Positions 36,828 through 46,528 of a stretch of 64,000 nt of DNA are shown in pieces. The notes beneath the pieces were generated by a model. That model did no database searches, had not been told where the DNA came from, and worked only from the letters and a program-made list of their open reading frames with translations. The translations under genes and the position numbers were made by a program. Position 1 is the first letter of the stretch. Each line of letters begins with the position of its first letter. The stretch comes from Maledivibacter halophilus (GTDB lineage Bacteria; Bacillota; Clostridia; Peptostreptococcales; Caminicellaceae): contig NZ_FUZT01000001.1 of NCBI RefSeq assembly GCF_900167445.1, forward strand, positions 765,363 through 829,362, in the 5' to 3' direction.

Positions 36828-38009
36828 CTATTTTTTTTCAACAAGTATGGAAGTTCCCATACCTCCACCAATACAGAGTGTGGCTAGCCCTTTTTCTGAC
36901 TTGCGCTTATCCATTTCATACAAAAGTGTAACTAATATTCTTGCTCCAGAACAACCTATTGGATGGCCTAATGCAATAGCCCCACCATTTACGTTCACTT
37001 TTTCAAGGTTTAAACCTAAATCCCTTACTACAGCAATTGATTGAGCAGCAAAGGCTTCATTTGCTTCAATTAAATCCAAATCACCTACTGTCCATCCCAC
37101 TTTCTCTAAAACCTTTTTAGTTGCCGGTACAGGTCCATACCCCATTATGCTGGGATCTACACCTGCTGAAGCATATCCTTTTATTTCAGCCAATGGTTTG
37201 ATTCCTAACTCATTTGCCTTTTCTTTAGACATGATAACAAGCATTGCTGCTCCATCATTGATTCCAGAGGCATTGCCTGCTGTTACAGTACCATCTTTTT
37301 TAAATGCTGGCCTTAGCTTTGATACTTTTTCAATATTTGTACCATGCCTAGGATGTTCATCTGAATCTACAACAATGGGTTCTCCTTTTCTTTGAGGAAC
37401 TTCCACTGGAACAATTTCATCCTTGAATTTACCAGAATTTTGTGCTTCTTCAGTTTTGTTTTGACTTGATACAGCAAATTCATCTTGTTCCTTTCTGGTA
37501 ATATTCCATTTTTCAGCTATATTTTCAGCTGTAATTCCCATATGATAATTATTAAAAATATCTGTTAATCCATCATGCACCATATAATCAACAATTTTTC
37601 CATCACCCATTCTATAACCCCATCTGGCTTTAGGTAATAGATATGGCGCATCACTCATATTTTCAGTTCCACCACATAAAATAATGTCTGCATCTCCAAG
37701 TTTTATAAATTGTGCAGCCATACTTACTGCTCTTAAACCAGAGCCACAAACTTTGTTAACTGTTAATGAAGGAATTTCATTAGGGATTCCTGTATTGATA
37801 CTTATTTGTCTTGCCACATTTTGACCTAATCCTGCACCTAGTACATTGCCAACAATTACTTCGTCTACCATATTACCTTTGATATTAGCCCTTTTTAAAG
37901 CTTCTTTCGCAGCTGTTACTCCTAAATCGACGGCAGATATTTTTGATAATTTGCCATTGAAAGTTCCAATTGGGGTTCTAACAGCTGATGCAATAACAAC
38001 ATCTCTCAT
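36828..38009 (-). CDS. Acetyl-CoA C-acetyltransferase (thiolase)
   Basis: The 393-residue thiolase has [14 protein letters not shown] with the acylated cysteine near residue 88, [31 protein letters not shown] with the catalytic histidine, and the late CIGGGMG motif with the second cysteine. The ATG at 38009 follows GGAGG. In this operon it would either condense acetyl-CoA or cleave acetoacetyl-CoA produced by the CoA-transferase, depending on conditions. Confidence 0.94.
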   Translation of the reverse strand: MRDVVIASAVRTPIGTFNGKLSKISAVDLGVTAAKEALKRANIKGNMVDEVIVGNVLGAGLGQNVARQISINTGIPNEIPSLTVNKVCGSGLRAVSMAAQFIKLGDADIILCGGTENMSDAPYLLPKARWGYRMGDGKIVDYMVHDGLTDIFNNYHMGITAENIAEKWNITRKEQDEFAVSSQNKTEEAQNSGKFKDEIVPVEVPQRKGEPIVVDSDEHPRHGTNIEKVSKLRPAFKKDGTVTAGNASGINDGAAMLVIMSKEKANELGIKPLAEIKGYASAGVDPSIMGYGPVPATKKVLEKVGWTVGDLDLIEANEAFAAQSIAVVRDLGLNLEKVNVNGGAIALGHPIGCSGARILVTLLYEMDKRKSEKGLATLCIGGGMGTSILVEKK

Positions 38010-38104
38010 TATATAAACCTCCATTTCAAGTTAATATTGGTAAAAAACATTTCAAGTGATGATTGCAAAAGATTATATATATTTTTAATTATGAATATAG
38101 TTTT

Positions 38105-39448
38105 TTATAAAACTAACATCATTACACAGATTATGACTCCACTATAAAGCAAATTAATAACACAGTATCCCATTATATCCCTTGCTCCTAATCCAGCTAT
38201 ACCTAAAGCAGGTAATGCCCAGAATGGCTGAATCATATTGGTCCAAGCATCTCCCCATGCAATTGCCAATGCTGTTTTAGCAGCGGGAACACCAATTTCC
38301 GCACCGGCAGGCATCATAATAGGAGCTTGTACGGCCCATTGTCCTCCACCAGAAGGAACAAAGAAATTAACTACACCAGCACTTAAGAATGTAAATAGTG
38401 GAAATGTAGTTTCATTTGAAATACTTACAAATGAATTTGATATAGCTCCTGCCAAGGAAAGCCCATCTATGTTTTTACCAATCATCATACCCATTATGCC
38501 GGCATAGAAGGGAAACTGAAGAACAATACCTGAGGCTCCCTTCACAGCTTCTTTTACTGCATTAATATAGTTCTTAGGAGTTTTATGTAGAGCAATACCT
38601 ACAAATAGAAAAATGAAGTTAACTATATCTAGATTTAAGGAAAATCCTTTTAGAATGAAATAATAAATTATACAAATAAAACCCATGATACTTAATAATA
38701 CACTTATTACAAAACTGTTTTCTATTTTGTCTGCTGGAGTTGAAAGTTCAATAGCTGTTGCTTCTTCTTCGGTTAATAAAGAAGGGTCTATAGTAATTGT
38801 TTCATCTTTTTTAGGATGCATTGCTTTATTAATAAAGGGCATGGTTAGAAGAATAATCAACAGAATGACTATATTCAATGGAGAAAAAATTGTATGTGAA
38901 GTGCCAATTGCTTCTGTTACAGCTTGGTTAGTTGCTTTAGCCAAATCTTCTCCACCAGTGGCCAGTTTTAAAGGAATTGATCCGGAAAGACCTGCATGCC
39001 AAACAAGGAAGCCAGAATATGCAGAGGCGATTAATAGCCTATAATCAACACCCTTTACTTTTTTTGCTACTTCCTTGGCAAGTAGTGCACCGATAACAAG
39101 ACCGAAACCCCAGTTAATCCAACATGCAATAATTCCAATAAAGGATACAATTAGAATTGCTGATCCCGGCCCCTTTGGTATAGCGGCTATATTTTCCAGT
39201 CCTTTTTTAAATACTGGAGCTTTTGCCATAGCAAAGCCAGTAACTAAAATTAGAACCATTTGCATAGAAAAAGCTAATAATGTCCAAAATCCGTCATACC
39301 AATGGAGTATCATGTCAATAGGACCCTGACCCGTTACCAGAATACCTAGAATAAAAACTATAAATGTTAATATGACTGCAAATAGAAAAGGGTCAGGCAA
39401 AAATTTTTGTACAATGGAAACACATCCATTTGTGAATTTTTTAAACAT
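38105..39448 (-). CDS. atoE: AtoE-type short-chain fatty acid transporter
   Basis: The ATG at 39448 follows GGAGGTC. The 447-residue membrane protein has about 10-12 hydrophobic segments with AtoE family motifs: FLPDPFLFAVILTFIVF, WINWGFGLVIGALLAKEV, and FFVPSGGGQWAVQAPIM near the C-terminus. AtoE-type proteins import short-chain fatty acids such as butyrate or acetoacetate. It heads the operon and has a sigma-54-type promoter about 75 bases upstream. Confidence 0.9.
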   Translation of the reverse strand: MFKKFTNGCVSIVQKFLPDPFLFAVILTFIVFILGILVTGQGPIDMILHWYDGFWTLLAFSMQMVLILVTGFAMAKAPVFKKGLENIAAIPKGPGSAILIVSFIGIIACWINWGFGLVIGALLAKEVAKKVKGVDYRLLIASAYSGFLVWHAGLSGSIPLKLATGGEDLAKATNQAVTEAIGTSHTIFSPLNIVILLIILLTMPFINKAMHPKKDETITIDPSLLTEEEATAIELSTPADKIENSFVISVLLSIMGFICIIYYFILKGFSLNLDIVNFIFLFVGIALHKTPKNYINAVKEAVKGASGIVLQFPFYAGIMGMMIGKNIDGLSLAGAISNSFVSISNETTFPLFTFLSAGVVNFFVPSGGGQWAVQAPIMMPAGAEIGVPAAKTALAIAWGDAWTNMIQPFWALPALGIAGLGARDIMGYCVINLLYSGVIICVMMLVL

Positions 39449-39517
39449 AATAATAAGACCTCCATTTTTAAAATAATTTTGCAATCATCACATAAAGTTA
39501 AAAACAATTAATTAATA

Positions 39518-39535
39518 CAGCAATATTCATACCAA
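39518..39535 (-). promoter_or_regulatory. Sigma-54 promoter for the ato operon
   Basis: On the minus strand TTTGGTATGAATATTGCT carries GG (39533-39532), exactly 10 bases, and GC (39521-39520), the -24/-12 signature of sigma-54 promoters. It faces atoE, and the sigma-54 activator gene is divergent. Confidence 0.75.
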
Positions 39536-39631
39536 AATTACTAAAATTGGGTATATAGAGATAAACTAGTATTTTAAAGGGATTTTAAATTGTATTTGAT
39601 AAATTAATAAATAGTATTTATAATTTAAGTA

Positions 39632-39675
39632 TGCATATATGCATATTCGTATTAAAGAAGTTTTGCAAATTTGCA
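39632..39675. promoter_or_regulatory. Two upstream activator sites, TGCA-N4-TGCA
   Basis: TGCATATATGCA (39632-39643) and TGCAAATTTGCA (39664-39675) are perfect palindromes with centres 32 bp apart, about three helical turns. They lie roughly 100-155 bp upstream of the ato promoter and before the start of the activator gene. That is where enhancer sites for a sigma-54 activator are expected. Confidence 0.7.
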
Positions 39676-39749
39676 TATATATCTTGAATAAGATTCTAGA
39701 ATATGAGAAAATAAGGTATCGACCTAAATTTTCCTATGGAGGAAATTAT

Positions 39750-41459
39750 ATGAACGATTTATTATTTTATCCTAATTTTGATAATGTTTATTTTGGGTTT
39801 GTAATAACAGATACTGAATACAAGATAATTGAATATAATGAAGGTTTTATGTATTTTATAAATGAACCCGATAATAATATAAGAAATAAAAAATTGACTT
39901 ATTATTTTCCAGATATGGATAAAACTATTTTTAAACAATATAAAATATCAGCAGATTGCAATAAAGATTATTGTATAAAAGCAAATATAATAAATTTTGG
40001 AGGAAAAAAACATTATCTTTTCTTCTTTGCTGATTTTTCAATAAAATATAAATTAATAGACCAAATTAAATATCTAAATGAACAGGTATATTTACATAAT
40101 GAGATGTTTAATAAATTAAAGGATGGAATCTATATAACCGATGAAAAGGGGAAAACTCTATATGTAAATGATTCTTTTGTAAATCTATCAGGTCTTCCTA
40201 GAGAATTATTAGTTGGGAGAACAGTTTATAAGTTAATAAAAGAAAAAATTTTACCCAATTCATGTTGTGCAAAAATTATTAATGATAAAGCAGAGGTTTC
40301 AACAATTAATAATTACTATGAAGGTCAAAAATGTCTTGTAAGCGGATCACCTATTTTTGATTCAAATAATAGATTTAAAAGAACCATTGCTGTTGTAAGA
40401 GATGTATCTGAGCTGGACTTGTTGATGAAGGAAATTGCAAAAGAGGAAACATTATCTTTAAGCTATGCGAAGAAAATTAATACAAATGATAAAATGAATT
40501 CTGATGAGCAATTTGTTTCAGAAAATAAACGTATGAAAGGCATATATAAAAGAGCAAAGAAATTGGCAAATTTTGATAGTACTGTTTTAATTTTAGGAGA
40601 AACTGGAGTAGGTAAGGATTTTCTAGCATCCTATATCCATAATAATAGTAGTAGGAGTCAGACCGGTAGTTTAATTAAAATAAATTGCGCTGCTATACCC
40701 GAGCATCTTTTAGAATCAGAGCTTTTTGGATATGAGGAAGGGGCCTTTACTGGAACACAAAAAGGTGGGAAAAGAGGGCTCTTTGAAGAGGCTAATGATG
40801 GAACCTTGTTTTTAGATGAGATAGGAGATATGCCATATACATTGCAGGTTAAGCTTTTAAATGTAATAAATGACAGAAAGTTTTATAGACTCGGATCAAC
40901 AAAAGCCACTAAATTTAATGCAAGAATCATTTCTGCAACAAATGCTAATATTGAAAAATTAATTGAAGAAAAAAAGTTCAGAGCTGATTTATATTATAGA
41001 TTAAATGTAATAAATATTAATATTCCACCCCTGAGGGAGCGTAAAGAAGACATATTGCTACTTGCAAGGAGTTTTTTAGAATACTATAATAATAAATTTG
41101 AAAAATCCAGCTTCTTTTCTTCTGATATTCTTGAAGTTTTTTTGTTTTACTCTTGGCCTGGTAATATTAGGGAAATGGAAAATTTGATTGAAAGACTTGT
41201 TTTGATTTCCGATAAGGCATGTATAGATGCAAGTACTTTTCAGGAACAGGTATCCAATAAACATAAAGCAGACTTGCTAAAGCATAAGGGAGCCACATCG
41301 ATAAATAAAAAGTTAACTCTTAAAGAACAGATAAATATGTTTGAAAAATCAGTAATCCAAAAAACTTTATCTGAATCCAACACACTTAAAGAGGCCGCTG
41401 AGGAGTTAGGAATTCATATATCTACTTTAGTTAGAAAAAAACAAAGCTATGATATATAA
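39750..41459 (+). CDS. Sigma-54-dependent activator with two PAS domains
   Basis: The ATG at 39750 follows ATGGAGG; an upstream in-frame ATG would run through the activator sites. The 569-residue protein has PAS-like regions at about 8-95 and 115-220, then an AAA+ domain with Walker A GETGVGK (283-289), the sigma-54 loop as GAFTGT (331-336; normally GAFTGA) and Walker B DEIGD (356-360). It ends in a FIS-type helix-turn-helix with TLKEAAEELGIHISTLVRKK. It is divergent from atoE, which has a GG-N10-GC promoter and paired upstream palindromes, so it is the likely ato operon activator. Confidence 0.9.
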   Translation: MNDLLFYPNFDNVYFGFVITDTEYKIIEYNEGFMYFINEPDNNIRNKKLTYYFPDMDKTIFKQYKISADCNKDYCIKANIINFGGKKHYLFFFADFSIKYKLIDQIKYLNEQVYLHNEMFNKLKDGIYITDEKGKTLYVNDSFVNLSGLPRELLVGRTVYKLIKEKILPNSCCAKIINDKAEVSTINNYYEGQKCLVSGSPIFDSNNRFKRTIAVVRDVSELDLLMKEIAKEETLSLSYAKKINTNDKMNSDEQFVSENKRMKGIYKRAKKLANFDSTVLILGETGVGKDFLASYIHNNSSRSQTGSLIKINCAAIPEHLLESELFGYEEGAFTGTQKGGKRGLFEEANDGTLFLDEIGDMPYTLQVKLLNVINDRKFYRLGSTKATKFNARIISATNANIEKLIEEKKFRADLYYRLNVININIPPLRERKEDILLLARSFLEYYNNKFEKSSFFSSDILEVFLFYSWPGNIREMENLIERLVLISDKACIDASTFQEQVSNKHKADLLKHKGATSINKKLTLKEQINMFEKSVIQKTLSESNTLKEAAEELGIHISTLVRKKQSYDI

Positions 41460-41480
41460 AATTAAATAGAAATACCATAG

Positions 41481-41517
41481 AAAATCCTCCTTTTCATACT
41501 ATGCAAAGGAGGATTTA
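41481..41517. terminator. Bidirectional terminator
   Basis: The arms AAATCCTCCTTT and AAAGGAGGATTT pair, between the convergent sigma-54 activator gene and the 3' piece of the split lipoprotein gene. Confidence 0.8.
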
Positions 41518-41525
41518 TTATTTAC

Positions 41526-41792
41526 TTATTCATTCATAGCTTTTTTAGCAAACTCAGTATTTACTATTTTATCATAAGGGGCTCTATCATCAAGACCTAT
41601 TGCGGCATCTATAATATCCATCATATGATTTAATCCTTCTTCAGTTAAAATTAAATCGGGTTTCCAAGTGTCTTGAGCCTTATATCTTTCTACTAAAGCA
41701 GTAAGCACCTCTAAATCAGCGTCTGGAAAATGTGGGTGTAAAGACTTAGCAATTTCTTCAGGATTATGATTTTCTACCCAATTCATACCTTT
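41526..41792 (-). CDS. 3' piece of a split ABC-transporter substrate-binding lipoprotein gene
   Basis: The last 89 codons (including stop) of an NMT1/SsuA-type substrate-binding protein: GMNWVENHNPEEIAKSL, then FPDADLEVLTALVERYK and a helical end. Translated alone it would start at an internal ATG (41786) without a ribosome site, so it is not an independent gene. The matching middle piece is at 59481-59651 and the 5' piece at 62412-62972. Joining 59481 to 41792 across the shared TT (AA on the coding strand) restores the frame and reads AIYKGMNWVENHNPEEIA. Element IE1 fills the gap, with its recombinase next to this junction. Confidence 0.9.
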   Translation of the reverse strand, partial: KGMNWVENHNPEEIAKSLHPHFPDADLEVLTALVERYKAQDTWKPDLILTEEGLNHMMDIIDAAIGLDDRAPYDKIVNTEFAKKAMNE

Positions 41793-41816
41793 AGCTATGA
41801 ATTGCTATTTGTAAAA
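41767..41816. other. Left attachment junction of IE1 (attL1)
   Basis: The crossover dinucleotide is TT at 41791-41792. Bases 41767-41790 belong to the lipoprotein gene; 41793-41816 (AGCTATGAATTGCTATTTGT and four more) are the element half-site. The stop of the recombinase (41795-41797) lies inside this half-site, so the recombinase stays complete after excision. Confidence 0.8.
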
Positions 41817-43414
41817 CATAATCCTTTTATATAGAGATGTAAATTTTCACCATCCCATACTATTTTATCAATCAGTCTGTGTATTATGCTTTGCTTTTCT
41901 TTAAAATCATATTTTTCTATATTTTGCATTTCATCCATCAAATCAAAAGTCATTTCTATGTTTAGATTTTTCAGTAAATCTGTTTCAGTGTTTTCTTCAA
42001 TTTGTTTTAAGGAATTTTGAAGTTCTTTAATTAATGCATCTATACTGTTTATTTTTTTAATAATATATTTAGAAGCAGCATCGTTGGAAGTGTCAGCAAT
42101 AGATTCAACTAACTTATTTATTAATTTATTTTTTCTTTCAATCTCATTTAAAATATATTTCTTTTTATCTTCTATGGTTTGCTGGTTTTTATTAAATGAT
42201 TTAATTTCCTGGTCAAAGGATTTTTTCAATAATTTTTTATCCAAGGATATTTTTTTTAAGGTAGAGATCACTTCCCTATCAGTTTTTATCCCATTTAAAT
42301 TTTTTATATTACACAAGCTGCCATTAGTTCTTTCTTTTCTTCTGCAAACATAGTAGAAGTATTTAATACTTCCATCATCATTTTTGATAATACTGGAAGA
42401 TTTCATAGTTTTCCCACAGGAGCATTTTAAAAGTGGAGTAATTAGGCTTATATTGCTTGTGCCATTCTTTATAGCTTTCCCTTGATTTTCTTCTATTATA
42501 TTCTGTACCTTGATCCACTGAGAGGCAGGTATAACTCCTTCATGTTTTCCCACACCTATAAACCAGTCTTCCTTATCCCTAATTATCCATTTCCTTTCAT
42601 CTCTTTTGGCATAGCCCAGGAGTCCGTTTTTTCCATTAAATTCCTTTATATCGGCAGCAGTGGCTCTTCTATTTATAAAATATTCGTGGATTATAGGTTC
42701 TGCTGTGCAATAAACAGGATTTTTCAATATGTAACTTATTGTAGACTGATTGAAGGAGTTATTATTTCTTCTAATATTACTTTGTATTAAATAACTTTCA
42801 ACCTTAGTAAAGCTACATAATTCAAGATATTTTTCATATATAAGCTCAACTATTTTAATTTCTTCAGGGATTTGAATAAGCTTAAACAACTTTCTTTTTT
42901 TACCTTCTTTGTCTAGGGTTTCTATCTGCTGACTTTTAAAACCATAGGGTTTTTTACCCCCTAACCAGCGACCAGTTAAGGCGAGTTTTTGCATATTATC
43001 TTTGATTCTTTCAGCAATAGTTTCTCTTTCAAGCTGAGCAAAAACCGAAGATATGTACATCATAGCTCTACCCATGGGAGTAGAAGTATCAAATTGTTCT
43101 TTAATAGAAACAAAGCTGATATCATATTTTTGGAGCATTTCAATAGTTTGAGAAAAATCCAGTACGTTTCTGCTTATACGATCAAGTCTATAGCATATAA
43201 GAACATCAAATTTTTTATTTTCAGCATCATTTATCATTCTTTGGTATTCAGGACGATTAGTATTTCCACCGGAAAAGCCTTCATCTTCATAGATAATAAA
43301 ATTATCAATTTGAAAATGGTTTTTGGCATAGTCCTTACACATTTCTATCTGGTTATGGGTAGATTCACCTTTTCCTGTAAACTTGGATTTTCTAGAGTAT
43401 ATGGCTGCTTTCAT
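41795..43414 (-). CDS. Large serine recombinase of IE1
   Basis: The 539-residue protein begins KAAIYSRKSKFTGKGES, with the nucleophile serine expected at S10 in Y-S-R-K-S. The resolvase domain continues with EDEGFSGGNTNRP, CYRLDRISRNVLDF and SVFAQLERETIAERI, followed by a recombinase domain (GRWLGGKKPYGF), a zinc ribbon (CSCGKTM with later cysteines) and a coiled-coil region before the C-terminus. This is the full layout of serine integrases such as SpoIVCA-like and phage enzymes. Its last codons lie in the element half-site, as expected for an integrase that acts on that site. No frameshift is visible, so it looks active. Confidence 0.95.
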   Translation of the reverse strand: MKAAIYSRKSKFTGKGESTHNQIEMCKDYAKNHFQIDNFIIYEDEGFSGGNTNRPEYQRMINDAENKKFDVLICYRLDRISRNVLDFSQTIEMLQKYDISFVSIKEQFDTSTPMGRAMMYISSVFAQLERETIAERIKDNMQKLALTGRWLGGKKPYGFKSQQIETLDKEGKKRKLFKLIQIPEEIKIVELIYEKYLELCSFTKVESYLIQSNIRRNNNSFNQSTISYILKNPVYCTAEPIIHEYFINRRATAADIKEFNGKNGLLGYAKRDERKWIIRDKEDWFIGVGKHEGVIPASQWIKVQNIIEENQGKAIKNGTSNISLITPLLKCSCGKTMKSSSIIKNDDGSIKYFYYVCRRKERTNGSLCNIKNLNGIKTDREVISTLKKISLDKKLLKKSFDQEIKSFNKNQQTIEDKKKYILNEIERKNKLINKLVESIADTSNDAASKYIIKKINSIDALIKELQNSLKQIEENTETDLLKNLNIEMTFDLMDEMQNIEKYDFKEKQSIIHRLIDKIVWDGENLHLYIKGLCFTNSNS

Positions 43415-43774
43415 ATTATCACCCTTATTTATATATGCTATATTTTCATTATATTGTCCTAAATGGGAAAATAGAAGAAGTTAGATAGAAAATAAGCTTT
43501 ATTATATCAAGGGCTATATATGACATTATTGAGTAAAATACTACCAAAATATGATATAATATGTAAAAGATATTTTGGATATAGACAAGTAGCAGCTACA
43601 CAACTAATATGGCGAGCTTATTTATAGGAGATATAAATAAGAGTTTTAAATTTCAAATAGAATACTAAGTAGCTAAAACCTGATTAATTATGATAAGAAC
43701 TAAGCGGTAGGCACTATACAACCTTTGATTTGTGAGGATGTTTAAATAAATCAAATTATGGGGGAATAAGATTT
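43415..43774. other. Intergenic region with a hairpin
   Basis: Of this 360-base stretch, 43617-43641 holds a perfect 10-bp stem (CTTATTTATA with its complement, loop GGAGA) followed by AGTTTTAAATTT, and TATAAT occurs near 43555. No gene is seen. Confidence 0.5.
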
Positions 43775-44305
43775 ATGGCATTTTCTATAGAATTACATTT
43801 TGATGAGAAGAGTAATTTCATTATAAAAAATATGTGGAAGAAGTTACGCGAGAGAGGCATATCAGATTATATGGATCAATATGGTGGCTTTCCACATATT
43901 GCATTAGCAGTATTTAATAATATTGATATTTTAGAGATTGAAAGGATAATAGAAAAAATTATTAAAAACGAAAGTATGTTTATTATAAAAATGTCAAGTT
44001 TCGGGATTTTCCCATCAAATGAAAGTGTATTATTCTTATCTCCAACTGCTTCAAAAACATTAATTAATTTGCATGGAAAACTACATGAGTCCTTAAAGGA
44101 TATTGATGAAAAGTGGCATTATTATTTACCTGACTTTTGGCTTCCTCATTGCACATTAGAGATGAATATTCCTAAATCCAAAATTCATTATGCATTAGAT
44201 GTTATTATTGAAAAGTATGAGCCCTTTGATGTTAAGATTGAGAGTATAAAATTGGTTGAGTTTAATCCTGTTAAGTTAGTAAAATCATTTAAATTTAGGA
44301 CATAG
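43775..44305 (+). CDS. 2H phosphoesterase (2'-5' RNA ligase superfamily)
   Basis: The 176-residue protein carries both histidine motifs of the 2H superfamily: HIAL in the GGFPHIALAVF strand and HCTL in WLPHCTLEM, separated by about 85 residues. Family members act on 2'-5' linkages or cyclic phosphates of RNA or nucleotides. A GGGGGAA box precedes the ATG. It is the first cargo gene after the recombinase of IE1. The specific substrate is not predictable. Confidence 0.85.
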   Translation: MAFSIELHFDEKSNFIIKNMWKKLRERGISDYMDQYGGFPHIALAVFNNIDILEIERIIEKIIKNESMFIIKMSSFGIFPSNESVLFLSPTASKTLINLHGKLHESLKDIDEKWHYYLPDFWLPHCTLEMNIPKSKIHYALDVIIEKYEPFDVKIESIKLVEFNPVKLVKSFKFRT

Positions 44306-44396
44306 TTGTGGAGTAAGAAGATACTCCAACTAAAATATTATTTGACTAGGTCATATGAAATGATTTTACATACTGAAGCTGAAGGAGGGTAAAAAT

Positions 44397-44948
44397 ATGA
44401 ATTATTTAATAAGGAAGGAAAAATCACAAGATTATCCTAAAGTCAGGGAAGTTATTAAATCAGCTTTTTCCAGAGAAGGAAAGGATTTAGTATTTAATGA
44501 ATGGGTTTTGGTTGAAAAAATAAGAGAGAGTGAATATTATATAAATGATTTGTCTCTTGTGGCAGAAGCTGAGGGTGAAATTTTGGGACATATTATGTTT
44601 ACACCTATGAAAATAGAAGGTGATTCAATTCCTTTTGATTCCCTTGCTTTGGCACCTGTGGCTGTCCATAAGGATTTTCAAAAACGGGGAATAGGAAAAC
44701 ATTTAGTCAGAGCAGGAATAGAAAATGCTAAAAATCTTGGGTTTAAGTCTATTATTGTTATGGGAGATCCAGAGTATTATACTAAATTTGGGTTTGAAAA
44801 AGCATCAAAGTGGAAGATAGGCACAACAAATGATTTTAATGATAATTGTCTTTTTGCATTAGAATTAGTTGAAAAAGGACTGGTAGGTGTATCGGGAATA
44901 ATTGAATATTGTCCTCCGTTTTATAATGAAAAAGGAGAATTAATATAG
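44397..44948 (+). CDS. GNAT-family N-acetyltransferase
   Basis: The 183-residue protein has the acetyl-CoA loop of the GNAT fold in VHKDFQKRGIGKHLVRAGI (about 95-113) and a VMGDPEYYTKFGFEKAS segment typical of YhbS-like acetyltransferases. An AAGGAGGG box precedes the ATG. Its substrate is unknown. The remnant reading frame of the following DUF5050 gene starts about 50 bases after its stop. Confidence 0.9.
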   Translation: MNYLIRKEKSQDYPKVREVIKSAFSREGKDLVFNEWVLVEKIRESEYYINDLSLVAEAEGEILGHIMFTPMKIEGDSIPFDSLALAPVAVHKDFQKRGIGKHLVRAGIENAKNLGFKSIIVMGDPEYYTKFGFEKASKWKIGTTNDFNDNCLFALELVEKGLVGVSGIIEYCPPFYNEKGELI

Positions 44949-45000
44949 ATTATTAGTAATAATTTTATGGAAGTCAACATAATGTCATTTTTGAATTTAG

Positions 45001-46449
45001 GCTTGTCCAACATTAGCTGATGATAATAATGTATATCTTTACAAAAATACAATTTCACCAAAATTGAAATGTATTTCATTAAAAGATAGTAGTTCAAAGC
45101 TATATGACATTTTACCACTAACTGATTTTTTAGTTACTGATGATTAGATTTACTATGTGAATACCGATAACTATGGTCCTTTATGGAGCACGTTAACCGG
45201 TCCTATCTATAGAATTTCAAAAGATGGTACTGTTAATGAAAAAATTAGTGATGAGGATTTAATATTAGCAGTGGCTGATAAGGAATGGATTTATTATACC
45301 GATACTGAAATTGGGAATCTATATAAAATGTCCCATACTAATTTAAATAAGATAAAGTTATTAGATGAAATTTGTCTAAACTATACGCTTATAGACAATC
45401 AGTTATATTATCTTAATTTCAAAGACGAGTTTAAGCTGTATAGGCTTAACTTATATACTAAAGAAAATATTAAGGTGTTAGACGAAAAAGTTAGTTATTA
45501 CATTAGTGAAGGCTATATTTATTATACGAATTCAAATGATGAGAAAATATATAGGGTTAATCTTGATGGAAAGAATAAGGAAAAGATAATTGATTATAAG
45601 CTGTATTCATTTATAGTAAAGGATAGTTGGATTTATGGAGTAGATTTGGATTATAAAAATGATATTAAACTATATAAAGTCAAGACAAATGGAACTGAAA
45701 TTATAAAGATACCAGATAATGCATCTTTAAGTAATATCTTTATCTATAAAGATTATATCTTTTATATTAATGCAAAGGATAATAGAGCTTTATATAAAGT
45801 TAAAATGGATGGATCAGACAATGTAAAGGTAACAGATAATATTAATATTAAATCTATCAGATACAGTAATGATTTTGTTTACTTTATTGATGAATGCAGG
45901 GATAATTATTTATATAAAATGGATACAAACGACTCAAATATTTCATTAGTATCTAATGATAAGATGAAGTGTATTACTATTATTAAAGACTGGATTTTTT
46001 ACACAAATCCTACTGAGAATAATACACTTTATAAAATTAAAAAAGATGGTACAAGGAAAACAAAGATCACAGATGACAATGTTTCTTTTGGATTTACCAT
46101 AGATGGAGATTGGATATACTATTCTAATTATGATGAAAGAGGTAGAAAATATAGGATTAAAATCTATGGATCTAAAAGAGAAATTATTAAAAATGAACCT
46201 ATATCTAACCTAGCTGTCAATAAGGGCTGGATCTACTTTGTAAAAGGTAATTCTGATATAGAAGGTACTATACATAAAATGAAAGTTAATGGGTCGAGTG
46301 AAGAGAAACTCAGTAATGATGTTGTTCCTACAATGGGAATGAAAGGGATACGGGTAATAGATGACTGGATATATTATATAAACAAAAGTGATAATAATAA
46401 TCTTTATAGAATAAAAATAGATGGTTCTTCAAAGGAGTTAATTGAATAA
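45001..46449 (+). pseudogene. DUF5050 beta-propeller protein, 5' truncated with an internal TAG
   Basis: The frame is open from 45001 and matches the repeats of DUF5050 propeller proteins (WIYYTN..N-LYRI-K-DG units). At 45145 the phrase VTDD-stop-IYYVNTDN has TAG where the repeat consensus has tryptophan (TGG), a one-base change. From 45157 the frame is open for 430 codons with at least eight further repeats. No signal peptide or ribosome site exists upstream of 45001, so the 5' end is also missing. Such proteins are usually exported or surface-bound. I infer a decayed gene. Confidence 0.8.
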
Positions 46450-46489
46450 GATATTAAATATCCCCAAAAACTATCTATATTAAAGAATA

Positions 46490-46514
46490 GGACAAAGAAC
46501 TTTATTCCTTGTCC
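46490..46514. terminator. Hairpin between convergent genes
   Basis: GGACAAAG and CCTTGTCC arms with an AT-rich loop, outer bases also pairing partly. Confidence 0.5.
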
Positions 46515-46528
46515 CTAGCAATAATCAT

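Noticed and set aside
41526..41786. The 86-codon ORF as an independent small gene
   Set aside because: No ribosome site before the internal ATG, and its sequence continues the lipoprotein reading frame precisely across the IE1 junction.
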